A DNA stretch of 64,000 bases, from positions 682,001 to 746,000 of the forward strand of contig NZ_MSCI01000001.1 of NCBI RefSeq assembly GCF_002954585.1, in the 5' to 3' direction. The notes under the pieces were generated by a model, which did no database searches, was not told the DNA's origin, and saw only the letters and a program-made list of their open reading frames with translations. The number at the start of each line of letters is the position of its first letter. The stretch's first letter is position 1. Shown here in pieces: positions 1-9,535 of this stretch. The position numbers and the translations under genes were made by a program. The stretch is from Vibrio chagasii. Lineage in GTDB: Bacteria; Pseudomonadota; Gammaproteobacteria; Enterobacterales; Vibrionaceae.

Positions 1-62
1 GTATCGTTACTCGTCCTAAAAGTCGTATTACTCTTTAAGCAGAGCTACACGATAGGATCAAT

Positions 63-404
63 TTAGAACGCGTAGTTTGCGTCAATCAACTCGCTGACTT
101 CAACTTTCGTTACTTCAGCACGCGCCTCAAGCCATTGGGCAACTTGAAGTTGTTCTGCTTCAGTTACTGAACGGTAGCGCTCAACAGAACATAAGAAACC
201 TTCAAACAGCTCAAGGCCGCCACCGCCAAAGCACAAACCAATGCTATCGATGAAGTCGATGAAGTCATCAATGAACACATCGTATTGGTCAAAATCAGTA
301 ATCGATGTTTTGCAGCTTACTTCAAAGCCCAGAATCGCGAATTCACCTAGGTATAGCTTTTTACGTAGACGACGATTTTTGTTTTCGATTTTATCTAATT
401 TCAT
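63..404 (-). CDS. yggL: YggL family (DUF469) ribosome-associated protein
   Basis: A 113-residue protein resembling the YggL/DUF469 family: a basic start (ENKNRRLRKKLYLGEF), a central segment ending in DDFIDFIDS, a glycine-rich patch (CFGGGGLELFEGF) and a closing WLEARAEVTKVEVSELIDA segment, in the family's order. YggL of E. coli is a small protein reported to bind the 50S ribosomal subunit; that role is transferred from the family. I chose the ATG at 404 because AGAGAGACAG lies just upstream and family members begin near this basic stretch; the frame stays open ten codons further to 434. It is divergent from the PhoX gene across about 250 bases. No terminator is visible in the 62 bases to the left edge. 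Confidence 0.8.
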   Translation of the reverse strand: MKLDKIENKNRRLRKKLYLGEFAILGFEVSCKTSITDFDQYDVFIDDFIDFIDSIGLCFGGGGLELFEGFLCSVERYRSVTEAEQLQVAQWLEARAEVTKVEVSELIDANYAF

Positions 405-539
405 AACTGTCTCTCTTTTCGTTTGATTAAGCATTTATACACAGTTCTAACGCAATGCCCAAGAGTTTTATCTTGCATAAAAAGCCTTGAGAAAAAAATC
501 GTGCTACAGAAACAAAAGCTTAATAAAAACGATAAAAAT

Positions 540-570
540 CTGTCACTTAACTACTTCACGATTGGTCACA
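540..570 (+). promoter_or_regulatory. weak Pho-box-like half-sites upstream of phoX
   Basis: Three similar heptamers, CTGTCAC (540), ACTTCAC (553) and TGGTCAC (563), lie about 90-120 bases before the PhoX start. PhoB sites are 7-bp CTGTCAT-like repeats every 11 bp; only the first copy fits well and the spacing (13 and 10) is irregular. It is listed because phosphatases of this family are commonly phosphate-regulated. Confidence 0.22.
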
Positions 571-658
571 CATTTACCCAGACTATTAACTTATTCATTA
601 ATAGATGTGTGAATGACAAACAACAAATAATAAAGTCAGCCAATAGGAAGCAGTTGCG

Positions 659-2686
659 ATGAGCAAGGAAACATTTGATAGCACTCGTTTTAACAAGAGT
701 AACAACAAACCCTTCGAAGAGGTTCTAGAAGCAAACCTTTCAAGAAGAAACGTATTGAAAGGCGGCTTAGGCATTAGTGCAATGACCGCCTTTGGTGCAT
801 TCGGTTTAGGTGGGCACAGCACAGCTAACGCGGCAACAATGCAAGCTACGGGCGCACAAAAAAGTACTGCGACGCTAGCATTTGAATCCGTTAAAGGCTC
901 ATTAACAGACAGCGTGGTTGTGCCTAAAGGATACACAGCACAAGTATTAGTTCCTTGGGGTACTCCACTCAATAAGAAAGGCAATGCTTGGCTAAAAGAC
1001 GGCACCAACAATGCACAAGACCAAGCTAATGCTCTAGGTATGCACCACGATGGCATGCACTTCTTCTCGTTGGATGGCAACAGCAATGATGGTTTGTTGG
1101 TGATCAACCACGAATACATTGACCAAAAAGCACTTCACGCTAATGGCCCTACATACAATGAAGGCACTCGCCCTAACATTGATGAAGTACGTAAAGAGAT
1201 CAACGCGCACGGCGTGAGTGTGGTTCGCGTTAAACTTGAAGGCAACCAGTGGGTAATGGTCGATAATGACCCACTTAACCGCCGCTACACTGGCGCCACT
1301 GTAATGGACCTATCTGGCCCTGTCGCTCACAGTGAGTTTACCAAAACGAAATTCTCACAAGACGGTAGCCAAGCTCGTGGCACATTGAACAACTGTGGTA
1401 ACGGCTACACACCTTGGGGCACTTACCTCACTTGTGAAGAAAACTGGCCGGGTTACTTTGTCAATAAAGGTACAACGACACCTGCTCAAGAGCGTATCGG
1501 TATCGCGACAGACAAAACACGTTACGGTTGGGACACCCTTTCTGGTGACAAACAAGAGCGTTTAGATGAGTTTACACGCTTTGATGTCACACCAACAGCT
1601 GATTCTCCAATGGACGATTACCGTAACGAAGCACACGGTCACGGCTACATTGTTGAGATCGACCCATACACAGCAAACTCACGAGCGAAGAAGCGTACCG
1701 CTCTAGGTTGCTTCCGTCATGAAGGTTGTACGTTTGGTAAGTTAACCGAAGGCGAACCAATCGTATTCTACTCTGGTCACGACTCTCGTTTCGAATACCT
1801 GTACAAATTTGTTTCTGAAGCGAAATGGGACCCACGTGACGCTGAGCCGAGCAACCGCCTAAGCACGGGCGACAAGTACATGGACAAAGGCACGCTATAT
1901 GTGGCGAAGTTCAACGACGATGGTTCAGGTACATGGTTGCCATTAACACTAAGCAGCAAAACCACAAACGGTGGCAAGCTAAGTGATACGTTTGATTCAC
2001 AAGCAGCACTTATCGTCAATACAGCAGGCGCTGCCGACCTTGTAGGTGCAACACCAATGGATCGCCCTGAATGGTGCTCTGTTGACCCAATGACAGGTAC
2101 CGCTTACCTAACGCTAACAAACAACAACAAGCGTAAAGAAGCGAACTCAGCGAACCCTCGTGTAAACAACAAGTTTGGTCATGTTATCCGCTGGGATGAA
2201 GGTAAAACGGCGGGCGAATTCGATTGGGATATCTTTGTATTCGGCTCTCCTGCTGTGGAAGATAAGTCTATCAACCGCTCAGGTCTAACAGACATGAACC
2301 AATTCGCGAGCCCTGATGGCTTAGCGTTTGATGCGCGTGGCATCCTATGGATTCAAACGGATAACGGTGCAGACGAAGTAACAGGCTATACCAATGACCA
2401 AATGCTGGCAGTAGTTCCATCTCAATTAACGGATGACCAAGGCAACAGCGCGGTAATTGATGCAAACAATCAAGCACAGCTAAAGCGTTTCTTCGTGGGT
2501 CCAAACGGTTGTGAAGTGACTGGCTTTACAATCAGCCCAGACTTCAAATCATTGTTTGTGAACATTCAACACCCTGCGAACTGGCCATCATCAGACGATG
2601 CAACAGTTCAGACTCAAGGTAACGTACGTCCACGAGCATCTACCGTTGTGATACGCCGTGAAGACGGTGGTGAAATCGCGGTTTAA
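659..2686 (+). CDS. phoX: PhoX family phosphatase (DUF839), Tat-exported
   Basis: A 675-residue protein of the PhoX/DUF839 family, calcium- and iron-dependent alkaline phosphatases that release phosphate from organic phosphoesters outside the cytoplasm. A Tat signal is visible: the twin-arginine motif SRRNVLKGG near residue 28, then a hydrophobic stretch and an Ala-rich cleavage region (ANAATMQ). The mature part carries typical PhoX stretches such as NHEYID, TPWGTYLTCEEN, GHGYIVEIDP and a late SPDGLAFDARGILWIQTD segment. Length fits the family. The ATG at 659 has AGGAAG at usable spacing. The gene is monocistronic, closed by a strong terminator. Activity on a specific substrate is not shown by sequence. 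Confidence 0.88.
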   Translation: MSKETFDSTRFNKSNNKPFEEVLEANLSRRNVLKGGLGISAMTAFGAFGLGGHSTANAATMQATGAQKSTATLAFESVKGSLTDSVVVPKGYTAQVLVPWGTPLNKKGNAWLKDGTNNAQDQANALGMHHDGMHFFSLDGNSNDGLLVINHEYIDQKALHANGPTYNEGTRPNIDEVRKEINAHGVSVVRVKLEGNQWVMVDNDPLNRRYTGATVMDLSGPVAHSEFTKTKFSQDGSQARGTLNNCGNGYTPWGTYLTCEENWPGYFVNKGTTTPAQERIGIATDKTRYGWDTLSGDKQERLDEFTRFDVTPTADSPMDDYRNEAHGHGYIVEIDPYTANSRAKKRTALGCFRHEGCTFGKLTEGEPIVFYSGHDSRFEYLYKFVSEAKWDPRDAEPSNRLSTGDKYMDKGTLYVAKFNDDGSGTWLPLTLSSKTTNGGKLSDTFDSQAALIVNTAGAADLVGATPMDRPEWCSVDPMTGTAYLTLTNNNKRKEANSANPRVNNKFGHVIRWDEGKTAGEFDWDIFVFGSPAVEDKSINRSGLTDMNQFASPDGLAFDARGILWIQTDNGADEVTGYTNDQMLAVVPSQLTDDQGNSAVIDANNQAQLKRFFVGPNGCEVTGFTISPDFKSLFVNIQHPANWPSSDDATVQTQGNVRPRASTVVIRREDGGEIAV

Positions 2687-2754
2687 TAAGCAAATCTAGC
2701 TAAGGTCAGCAATCTTACTGTTATCTAGTTTCTGTTCGCAAGCTAAGTAAAATC

Positions 2755-2794
2755 AAAAAGAGCGATAAGGCTAATTGCCCTATCGCTCTTTTTG
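2755..2794 (+). terminator. Rho-independent terminator after phoX
   Basis: The arm from 2755 (AAAAAGAGCGATAAGG) pairs with CCCTATCGCTCTTTTT across a short AT-rich loop and ends in a T run. It lies about 70 bases past the phoX stop. Confidence 0.85.
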
Positions 2795-2927
2795 TATTCT
2801 ATTCAATCTAAGGTTTAAGTAAGAATCAGAGCCCTCAAAACTCATCATCACACCAAGCTCTCTTCATCCTCGAGAAGCAAGAACGATTGAGTTGGGGATA
2901 TCAATGCTCGTTGTCGTTAAAGCAGAA

Positions 2928-3548
2928 TTAACTCACGAACAACCACACACCAACACCCATCATTAGCGTGCCCGCAATGCGGTTCATCAATTTCACATTG
3001 TCTGCCTTACCGAGCATATGTTTAAGGCTCTTACCGCCTGTCGCATACAGAGTCATACAAACAAATTCAGAAGCCAAGATAATAGACACCAGAATCATCA
3101 ACTGAGGCGCTAAATCTTTACTGCTGTTGATAAAAGGAGGAAGCAGTGAAATCATAAATGCCCAGCCTTTCGGATTCGCAATCGCAGTCACAAAGCCTTG
3201 AACCACGAGATCCCAGTCATTATTTACTTTGGTATTTTGAGTGTCGGTACTGATGGCCAGCTTGCCTCTCGAGCGCCACATCTGAACACCCAAGTAGAAT
3301 AAGTAAGCCGCGCCAACAAACTTAAACCCAGTAAATAGCCATGGGTAATTCAGCATAATAGAGGCAATGCCTAGCACTGCAGCAACCGAAACCACCGCGA
3401 CGCCAGCTAGCTCACCAATCATCATCCACAATGTACGCTTATAGCCAATGCTCATACCCAGTGTTAAGGCCAAAGTCATGCACATACCTGGGGTGATTGA
3501 AACAAAGAAAAACGTGGGGATGAAAGCCAAAAGTAGCGCGCTATCCAT
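2928..3548 (-). CDS. LysE/RhtB family amino-acid exporter
   Basis: A 206-residue inner-membrane protein with about six hydrophobic segments and the LysE/RhtB hallmarks: FFVSITPGMCMTLALTLGMS at the N-terminus, AAYLFYLGVQMWRS in the middle and ANPKGWAFMISLLPPF before the C-terminal half. Family members export amino acids or derivatives; the substrate cannot be read from sequence. The ATG at 3548 is followed at once by the first membrane helix, as is usual. It stands alone between convergent and co-directional neighbours. A second, divergent LysE-type gene lies at 47968. Confidence 0.85.
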   Translation of the reverse strand: MDSALLLAFIPTFFFVSITPGMCMTLALTLGMSIGYKRTLWMMIGELAGVAVVSVAAVLGIASIMLNYPWLFTGFKFVGAAYLFYLGVQMWRSRGKLAISTDTQNTKVNNDWDLVVQGFVTAIANPKGWAFMISLLPPFINSSKDLAPQLMILVSIILASEFVCMTLYATGGKSLKHMLGKADNVKLMNRIAGTLMMGVGVWLFVS

Positions 3549-3710
3549 ATTATTACCTTACTGCCTTGTTACTGCTTGAAACTCACTGTTTCCCGATTGA
3601 GAAACAGTTCACTGAAAATTGGGAGATTGAAAAATCGATGATCACTAACGCCAGAATAAGCATTTATGTAGAACAACCGTGTTTATAAATAACACCGCGC
3701 CCAAAAACGC

Positions 3711-3738
3711 AAAAGAGCCACAATACAGTGGCTCTTTT
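3711..3738 (-). terminator. terminator downstream of the DEAD-box helicase gene
   Basis: AAAAGAGCCAC (3711-3721) and GTGGCTCTTTT (3728-3738) form a perfect 11-bp stem with a 6-base loop. It sits 19 bases past the helicase stop at 3757; A and T runs on both sides make it work in either direction. Confidence 0.85.
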
Positions 3739-3756
3739 CCATAACCAACCGTAATT

Positions 3757-5043
3757 TTACTTACGACGGTTTTTAATTCGCTTCATCATCGCTAGACGAC
3801 GTTCTGCGCTTGCTTGGTCTTGTGGTGCATCGTTCGCGTTATTCTTACGACCTTGGCGGTTTTTGTATGCCGCTTTCGTGTTTAGCTTCTCGATATAAGC
3901 ATCACGCTTCTTAGGCTCGTAACCAGGTTGCTCAACACGACGAATACGTTGTTGAATCAGTTTCTCAACCTGCACCACGGTCAACTCTTCTTCGCGGTTA
4001 ACGAAAGAAACAGCATGGCCTTGCTTACCTGCACGACCAGTACGGCCGATACGGTGAACATAATCTTCTGCTAAGAAAGGCATGTCGTAATTAATCACGT
4101 GTGGTAAGTCTTCAATATCAAGACCACGAGCCGCAACATCGGTTGCTACCATTACACGTGCTTTACCTTCTTTAAAATCATCTAGAGCACGACGACGAGC
4201 ACTTTGCGCTTTATCACCGTGACACAATACTGCTTTAATGCCGTCTAGTTTAAGCTCTTTTACCACTTCGTTTGCGGTTTCTTTGTAGTTCACAAATACT
4301 AGCACTTGGCGCCAGTTTTTACGGCCAATAAGCTCAGACAGTAGCTCTGTTTTACGCTCTTGATCCACAGGGTAAACTACGTGACCTACCGTTGCAGCCG
4401 TTGAGTTTTCACGCTCAACACTGATACGTTTTGGCTTACGTAAGATATCAACCGACAGTTGGTTTAACTGCGTTGATGTGGTCGCAGAGAACATCATGAT
4501 TTGTGGAGAAGTTTCTACATCCAACATGATCTTGCGAACCGCATTGATAAAGCCCATATCTAAGATACGGTCAGCTTCATCAAATACTAGGAATTCTAGG
4601 TTAGCAATAGACACGTTACCCGCTTCTAAGTGCTCTTCTAAACGGCCTGGCGTCGCAACCAGAATATCAACACCCAGTTCTAATTGACGAACCTGAGAAG
4701 ACATCTTGTTACCACCGTAAACCGCAGAAACGCTTAGTTCTGTGTATTTAACGTAGTCTTTAATGTTTTGAGCAATCTGCGCTGCTAGCTCACGAGTTGG
4801 AGCTAAGATAAGGCCGCGAGCCGTTCCTCGAGATGCTTTTTTACCGCTGTTCAGTAGATGCTGGATAACAGGCAATGAGAATGCCGCTGTTTTACCTGTA
4901 CCGGTTTGAGCAGTAGCAAAAATATCATGGCCTTTACGAGCCATTGGAATTGCTTTTTGTTGAATTGGTGTGAGTTTTTCATAACCGCACTCAGTCAGCG
5001 CTTTGACTAATTCAGGAGCAAAACCTTGAGAGGAAAATGACAT
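3757..5043 (-). CDS. DEAD-box ATP-dependent RNA helicase, RhlE-like
   Basis: A 428-residue DEAD-box helicase with the complete motif set: Q motif (FAPELVKALTECGYEKLTPIQ), motif I ATAQTGTGKT near residue 42, PTRELAAQI, TPGR, DEAD (VFDEADRILDMGF near 153), SAT (MMFSATT), then helicase C-terminal motifs VATDVAARGLDIE and YVHRIGRTGRAG. A basic low-complexity tail ends KRIKNRRK. These proteins unwind short RNA duplexes in ribosome assembly and RNA decay. Length and tail fit the RhlE branch better than DbpA or SrmB, but the exact orthologue is uncertain. It is a single gene with its own terminator. Confidence 0.88.
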   Translation of the reverse strand: MSFSSQGFAPELVKALTECGYEKLTPIQQKAIPMARKGHDIFATAQTGTGKTAAFSLPVIQHLLNSGKKASRGTARGLILAPTRELAAQIAQNIKDYVKYTELSVSAVYGGNKMSSQVRQLELGVDILVATPGRLEEHLEAGNVSIANLEFLVFDEADRILDMGFINAVRKIMLDVETSPQIMMFSATTSTQLNQLSVDILRKPKRISVERENSTAATVGHVVYPVDQERKTELLSELIGRKNWRQVLVFVNYKETANEVVKELKLDGIKAVLCHGDKAQSARRRALDDFKEGKARVMVATDVAARGLDIEDLPHVINYDMPFLAEDYVHRIGRTGRAGKQGHAVSFVNREEELTVVQVEKLIQQRIRRVEQPGYEPKKRDAYIEKLNTKAAYKNRQGRKNNANDAPQDQASAERRLAMMKRIKNRRK

Positions 5044-5224
5044 TGTTACGAGTTCCTTAAGCAGACAGCCTACATTCTTATTTCAGCCGAGCACTATAAA
5101 GTAATTAGAGTGATTTATCTCACATTTATCGTGATATAACGCAAATTTTCTCACTTAATCTGGTGTTTACCACGCGAACCGCGAAGCAAACACCCAATTA
5201 TTAGGCTCAAACAGAGCATAAACC

Positions 5225-6208
5225 CTATTTGATGCCACACAGCTTGAGCAATATCTGCTCTAGGTCGCTCCAAGGCATAAGCTGTGAGTCGATGACTTCT
5301 AATCGTGATTCAAAGCCATCGAGTGTGATTTCATTGACTGACACAACTTGATTCGCGACGTTGAAAGCAAAGCAACCTTGGTCGGTGTTAACCACCGCTT
5401 TAACGCGCTCTGCCGTTAAATCAGACAGCATTGAGAATAGCGCATCGAAATCGAATTTATACTCTGCGCCAAACAACCAGCCACAGCTAAAGTAACCCTG
5501 CCCTTTGTTTTCCTTGCGGATGAACGCTTCGCCCGGAGGAAGTTCGAATTGAGGTTCTTGTTCAGCGTGATCATGATGGTGTGATTCAAGATGAGTTGAA
5601 GCACTGCCGTACACACGCTCAATGTCCAACACTTCTAGAGGCACTTCACCATCATGAATCAACTTATGGAACACTTTCGCTGGCGTTTGATCCGTTACCC
5701 AATCGTTAAAGACATCGATATCTTCAGAATGAACAAGGTCAACTTTAGTACCAAGAATCACATCAGCACTGTCTAGCTGATCATTAAAGTTCTGGTTAGA
5801 TGTGTATTTTTCATTGGAAAGGTTACGTGGGTCTACCAAACCTAACGTCGCTTTTAAGTCGACATAAGGTGCGTATTGTTCCGAAGTCAGTGTCGCAATA
5901 ACCTGCTTTGGATGTCCTAGGCCTGTTGGCTCAATCAGTAAACGGTCTGGCTTTTGACGAAGCAACGCATTAATGCCCACCGACATCGGTACGCCAGCAG
6001 TACAACACATGCAGCCACCCGGCACTTCTTTAATCAATGCGCCTTGATCTGTCATCAATGCACCATCAATACCAATCTCACCGAACTCATTAACCAGAAC
6101 AGCCCAGTTTTCATTCTCAGGTTTATTTTTCAAAAGGTTCAAGATAGCAGTCGTCTTACCAACCCCTAAGAAACCCGTAATTATGTTCGTAGGAACTTTT
6201 TTGGTCAT
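5225..6208 (-). CDS. CobW/YjiA-type GTPase, putative zinc metallochaperone
   Basis: A 327-residue P-loop GTPase of the CobW/COG0523 group. Walker A is GFLGVGKTT (residues 12-20), the family's metal-binding CxCC motif appears as GGCMCC near residue 65, and TKVD gives base recognition near 151. A His-rich linker (HLESHHHDHAEQE, about 207-219) precedes the C-terminal CobW_C domain (EAFIRKENKGQGYFSCGWLF). Family members deliver zinc or other metals to client enzymes. AAGGAG precedes the ATG at 6208. No clear Zur palindrome is visible upstream, so regulation is unknown. Confidence 0.83.
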   Translation of the reverse strand: MTKKVPTNIITGFLGVGKTTAILNLLKNKPENENWAVLVNEFGEIGIDGALMTDQGALIKEVPGGCMCCTAGVPMSVGINALLRQKPDRLLIEPTGLGHPKQVIATLTSEQYAPYVDLKATLGLVDPRNLSNEKYTSNQNFNDQLDSADVILGTKVDLVHSEDIDVFNDWVTDQTPAKVFHKLIHDGEVPLEVLDIERVYGSASTHLESHHHDHAEQEPQFELPPGEAFIRKENKGQGYFSCGWLFGAEYKFDFDALFSMLSDLTAERVKAVVNTDQGCFAFNVANQVVSVNEITLDGFESRLEVIDSQLMPWSDLEQILLKLCGIK

Positions 6209-6793
6209 ATCAATTCTCCTTTTTAAGGGAGTATATACTCAATCACTAAAAAGTTGACCCCAATCGCTTGTTTATACTTAGATTGATAAATTGAAAACAA
6301 GCCCTTGGCCAAGGAAGAGTGAGACGAGAAATTGGTGCAGGCATTCAAAGGTTTGGCGCTAGACAAAGAGAAGTGATTTGGGATGCTCCAAACAAACTAA
6401 AGGCGTACTTCAAGAGTACGCCTCACCCTCGTTACTCAATCGTGAGTTCGCGAATCAGGAAGTCTTTAATATCGACCTGAACATTTAACGAGGAACTAAA
6501 ACTTTGTATTTTTGAATCCATCCAAATTGTGTGTAAAACCTCATGTCTCCTTGCGGCTCGTTATGTTGCTTTACGATTTAACTATGGTTCATTTTGGTAG
6601 TAATTCAAGTTAGCGCTGTAGATTCGATCAAAATTGTGACGGTGATTCCACTACATTCTTTATACAATATATTTATGTAATACACTCCTTTCATAAATGA
6701 AATTCAACTTTGCATCTTTGTTGCTATAGGATAAGCAGAGTAGGCGTATAATTTACTTAAGCCCCGCCGCATCAACTCAGGAACCAAACTTCA
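6209..6793. other. 585-base intergenic region, no gene seen
   Basis: I found no convincing ORF. It holds a 9-bp inverted repeat AGGCGTACT / AGTACGCCT (6401-6409, 6415-6423, 5-base loop) without a T run, AT-rich sequence, and a TATAAT at 6747-6752 that probably serves clcA. Confidence 0.5.
6747..6752 (+). promoter_or_regulatory. candidate -10 element for clcA
   Basis: A perfect TATAAT lies 41 bases before the clcA ATG. The best -35 match, TTGCTA at 6721, is 20 bases away, wider than ideal, so only the -10 is called. Confidence 0.4.
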
Positions 6794-8200
6794 ATGACCA
6801 ATAGAGAGAAATTTAAGCAGTCCCTTTTAGCAAAAATGCCAAGGGGTGCTATTAACCAATTTCTTTCTAGAGACAAAGCTTCCGTTTCAGTTCTCATCCT
6901 TTCTTGCCTTGTTGGTATCCTTGCAGGTGTTGTTGGTACCTACTTCGAAGTTGCAGTGCATTTCATAACAGAAACACGTACCGACTGGCTGAAAGATGAG
7001 CTAGGCAATCACCTACCACTTTGGTTATCAGCGTTTCTTATCAGTGCAGCCTTTGCTTTCATCGGCTATTTTCTCGTGCACCGCTTTGCCCCGGAAGCCG
7101 CAGGATCAGGTATCCCTGAGATTGAAGGCGCGATGGACGGGATGCGTCCAGTTCGTTGGTGGCGAGTTCTACCTGTGAAGTTCTTTGGCGGTATGGGTGC
7201 CTTAGGTTCAGGTATGGTGTTAGGTCGTGAAGGACCAACCGTGCAAATGGGTGGCAGCATTGGTCGTATGGTCACAGATATCTTCCGTGTAAAAGACGAT
7301 GACAGTCGACACTCACTGCTTGCCTCTGGCGCAGCTGGTGGTTTAGCTGCTGCATTCAATGCTCCGTTGGCTGGGATCATGTTCGTTGTTGAAGAGATGC
7401 GACCACAGTTCCGCTACTCTCTCATTTCTATCAAAGCCGTTATCATTTCAGCCGTTTCAGCCAACATTGTATTTCGCTCTATCAATGGGCAGTCGGCTGT
7501 CATCACTATGCCTCAATATCAACAGCCTGAACTGAGCGCACTTTGGTTATTCTTGTTGTTAGGCGTACTGTTCGGAATGTTTGGTGTAATTTTCAATAAA
7601 CTGATCACCCTTTCACAAGACATGTTTGTCGCAATACACAAAAACGACCGCAAACGTTACTTGATGACAGGTACATTACTCGGTGGTTGCTTTGGTTTAT
7701 TGCTTCTCTACATCCCAGAATTGACTGGCGGCGGTATCGGCATTATCCCAAATGTCACCAACGGTAATTACAGCACCAACATATTGCTGCTTATTTTCCT
7801 AGGACGTGTGCTTACCACACTACTCTGTTTCGGCTCTGGTGCACCGGGTGGTATTTTCGCTCCTATGCTAGCACTAGGTACACTCTTCGGTTATGCCTTT
7901 GGGCTTATCGCGGCGGCACTCTTCCCTGAGTTAAATATAGAACCAGGTATGTTTGCGATTGCAGGTATGGGCGCACTGTTCGCTGCGACTGTACGCGCGC
8001 CGATTACAGGTATATTGCTGGTTATCGAAATGACCAATAACTATTACCTGATCTTACCTTTGATCATTACCTGCCTTGGTGCCGTTATCTTTGCGCAAAT
8101 GCTAGGTGGCCAACCAATCTACAGCCAACTACTGAACCGCACCCTTAAAAATGAGAAGTTGAGACAACAAGACCTCCCTCAACAAGAGGAATTTCGTTAA
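6794..8200 (+). CDS. clcA: H+/Cl- exchange transporter ClcA
   Basis: A 468-residue CLC-family protein with the three chloride-selectivity signatures: GSGIPEIEGAMDG (about 100), GREGPTVQMGGSIGRM containing the gating glutamate (about 150), and GSGAPGGIFAPMLALG (about 355). The size matches E. coli ClcA (about 470 residues), a 2 Cl-/1 H+ antiporter used in extreme acid resistance. Roughly 12 or more membrane segments are apparent. The ATG at 6794 follows CAGGAACC. The following TehA-like gene is 216 bases away with no strong terminator between. Confidence 0.92.
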   Translation: MTNREKFKQSLLAKMPRGAINQFLSRDKASVSVLILSCLVGILAGVVGTYFEVAVHFITETRTDWLKDELGNHLPLWLSAFLISAAFAFIGYFLVHRFAPEAAGSGIPEIEGAMDGMRPVRWWRVLPVKFFGGMGALGSGMVLGREGPTVQMGGSIGRMVTDIFRVKDDDSRHSLLASGAAGGLAAAFNAPLAGIMFVVEEMRPQFRYSLISIKAVIISAVSANIVFRSINGQSAVITMPQYQQPELSALWLFLLLGVLFGMFGVIFNKLITLSQDMFVAIHKNDRKRYLMTGTLLGGCFGLLLLYIPELTGGGIGIIPNVTNGNYSTNILLLIFLGRVLTTLLCFGSGAPGGIFAPMLALGTLFGYAFGLIAAALFPELNIEPGMFAIAGMGALFAATVRAPITGILLVIEMTNNYYLILPLIITCLGAVIFAQMLGGQPIYSQLLNRTLKNEKLRQQDLPQQEEFR

Positions 8201-8416
8201 GAACAAATGACTCATAGAACAAAAGCACACATTCAACGTGCTTAATGTCCCGATTCCGCATCAAAGTCAAAAAAGCAAACGTTAAAGTTGCTATCATCCA
8301 CTCAAAATTAGTTGAGCGCCCTCAACAGCTATTGATGGCACAACTGCACGCATCAAATAGAGCAAAAATTCTATTGTTAGCCATTGTTTTATAAGTAACT
8401 AAGTTGGAGCAAGTCG

Positions 8417-9397
8417 TTGAACTGGAGAAGGTTGACCCAAGTAAAAAACGTGCCGCCATCTCAGGCATCTTTAGCACTTGGTGTTATAGGTCTAGGACAA
8501 GCTTGGGCTTTATATATCCCAAGCATAGGTGAAGTTATTCGCCCCTACCTCGCTTCATTTGGTGCGCTACTTCTATTACCTGTTTTACTTCGTTACCTCA
8601 CAAGTTTTAATACCTTCATCAATGATATTCGTCACCCGCTTAGTGGAAGCTTAATGGCGCCAATGAGCATGGCACTATTGATCCTGTGTGACTATTTAGC
8701 CGAAATATCACCGATAATCGCCTACCCGATCTGGTTCTGTGCGCTATTACTTCATTTTTCGATGATGGTATTGTTCTTCGGTTTTCAGATCATCAATTTC
8801 AAGATGTCTAATATCGTTCCAAGCTGGTTCCTATATCCTGTGGGGTTGATAAGTAGTTCTCTGGCGGGTACCCAATTTGGACACACAGTGTTTTCAGAAA
8901 CGCTTGCAGCCACTTGTATCGGTATCTACTTCTTCTTACTACCTGTAGTGCTTTACCGTTTGGTATTTGAAGGAAACCTCCCTCGTAGAGCAAGACCGAC
9001 ACTAGCAATCATGGCGGCTCCGGTGAATTTGTCGCTTGCCGCTTACTTGGTTAATTTCGACCACCCCGACCCAATCCTGACAGGCGCTTTAGCGGGTATT
9101 GCGATTACCATGACGTTGCTGATCTACTTATGCTATGTAAGGCTCATGCGACTGAAGTTCCAACCTTCCATTGCAGCGGTGACCTTTCCATCAGTAATCA
9201 GTGCTATCGCTATGCATCGTTTAACCACCTTTTTCAGTGCCGAGTATCCACAATGGTACTGGCTACATAAATTTGGTTTCTTCGAATTGACCATCGCAAC
9301 CATCCTAGTCATTTGGGTTGCTGGCGGTTACGTGAAGATGTATTGGCCGGAGCTTTTTGATCCTGATTACATGTCTAAGAAAGTCAAACGTTCTTAA
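8417..9397 (+). CDS. TehA/TDT family transporter
   Basis: A 326-residue membrane protein with about ten hydrophobic segments, in the size and style of the tellurite-resistance/dicarboxylate transporter family (TehA/Mae1). Typical traits are the opening SLALGVIGLGQAW segment, a PSWFLYPVGLISSSLAGTQFG stretch, and LYRLVFEGNLPRRARPTLAIMAAPVNLS in the second half. These are anion-channel or dicarboxylate-type carriers; the substrate is not readable here. The start is TTG at 8417, supported by GGAG at 8405-8408, eight bases upstream, with no ATG nearby. A strong bidirectional terminator follows. Confidence 0.75.
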   Translation: MNWRRLTQVKNVPPSQASLALGVIGLGQAWALYIPSIGEVIRPYLASFGALLLLPVLLRYLTSFNTFINDIRHPLSGSLMAPMSMALLILCDYLAEISPIIAYPIWFCALLLHFSMMVLFFGFQIINFKMSNIVPSWFLYPVGLISSSLAGTQFGHTVFSETLAATCIGIYFFLLPVVLYRLVFEGNLPRRARPTLAIMAAPVNLSLAAYLVNFDHPDPILTGALAGIAITMTLLIYLCYVRLMRLKFQPSIAAVTFPSVISAIAMHRLTTFFSAEYPQWYWLHKFGFFELTIATILVIWVAGGYVKMYWPELFDPDYMSKKVKRS

Positions 9398-9452
9398 CCA
9401 ATTCAAATAACACTTTCTAGCTCTCTGAATCCGTAGCTTCGCACAAAACGAA

Positions 9453-9479
9453 AAAAGGCCTCACACTGTGAGGCCTTTT
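9453..9479. terminator. bidirectional terminator between the tehA-like gene and hmp
   Basis: AAAAGGCCTCACA and TGTGAGGCCTTTT are complementary around a minimal loop, with A and T runs on either side. It serves the convergent genes ending at 9397 and 9536. Confidence 0.88.
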
Positions 9480-9535
9480 GATTGGGCAAGGTTTTTAATA
9501 GCTCAGGCGAGTGTTAACACAACTACCTTGAGAGC

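Noticed and set aside
6401..6423. Inverted repeat AGGCGTACT/AGTACGCCT as terminator
   Set aside because: No T run follows on either strand and no gene ends close to it.
8311..8326. Hairpin GTTGAG-CGCC-CTCAAC between clcA and the tehA-like gene
   Set aside because: Only six base pairs and no T run; likely chance or a minor RNA structure.
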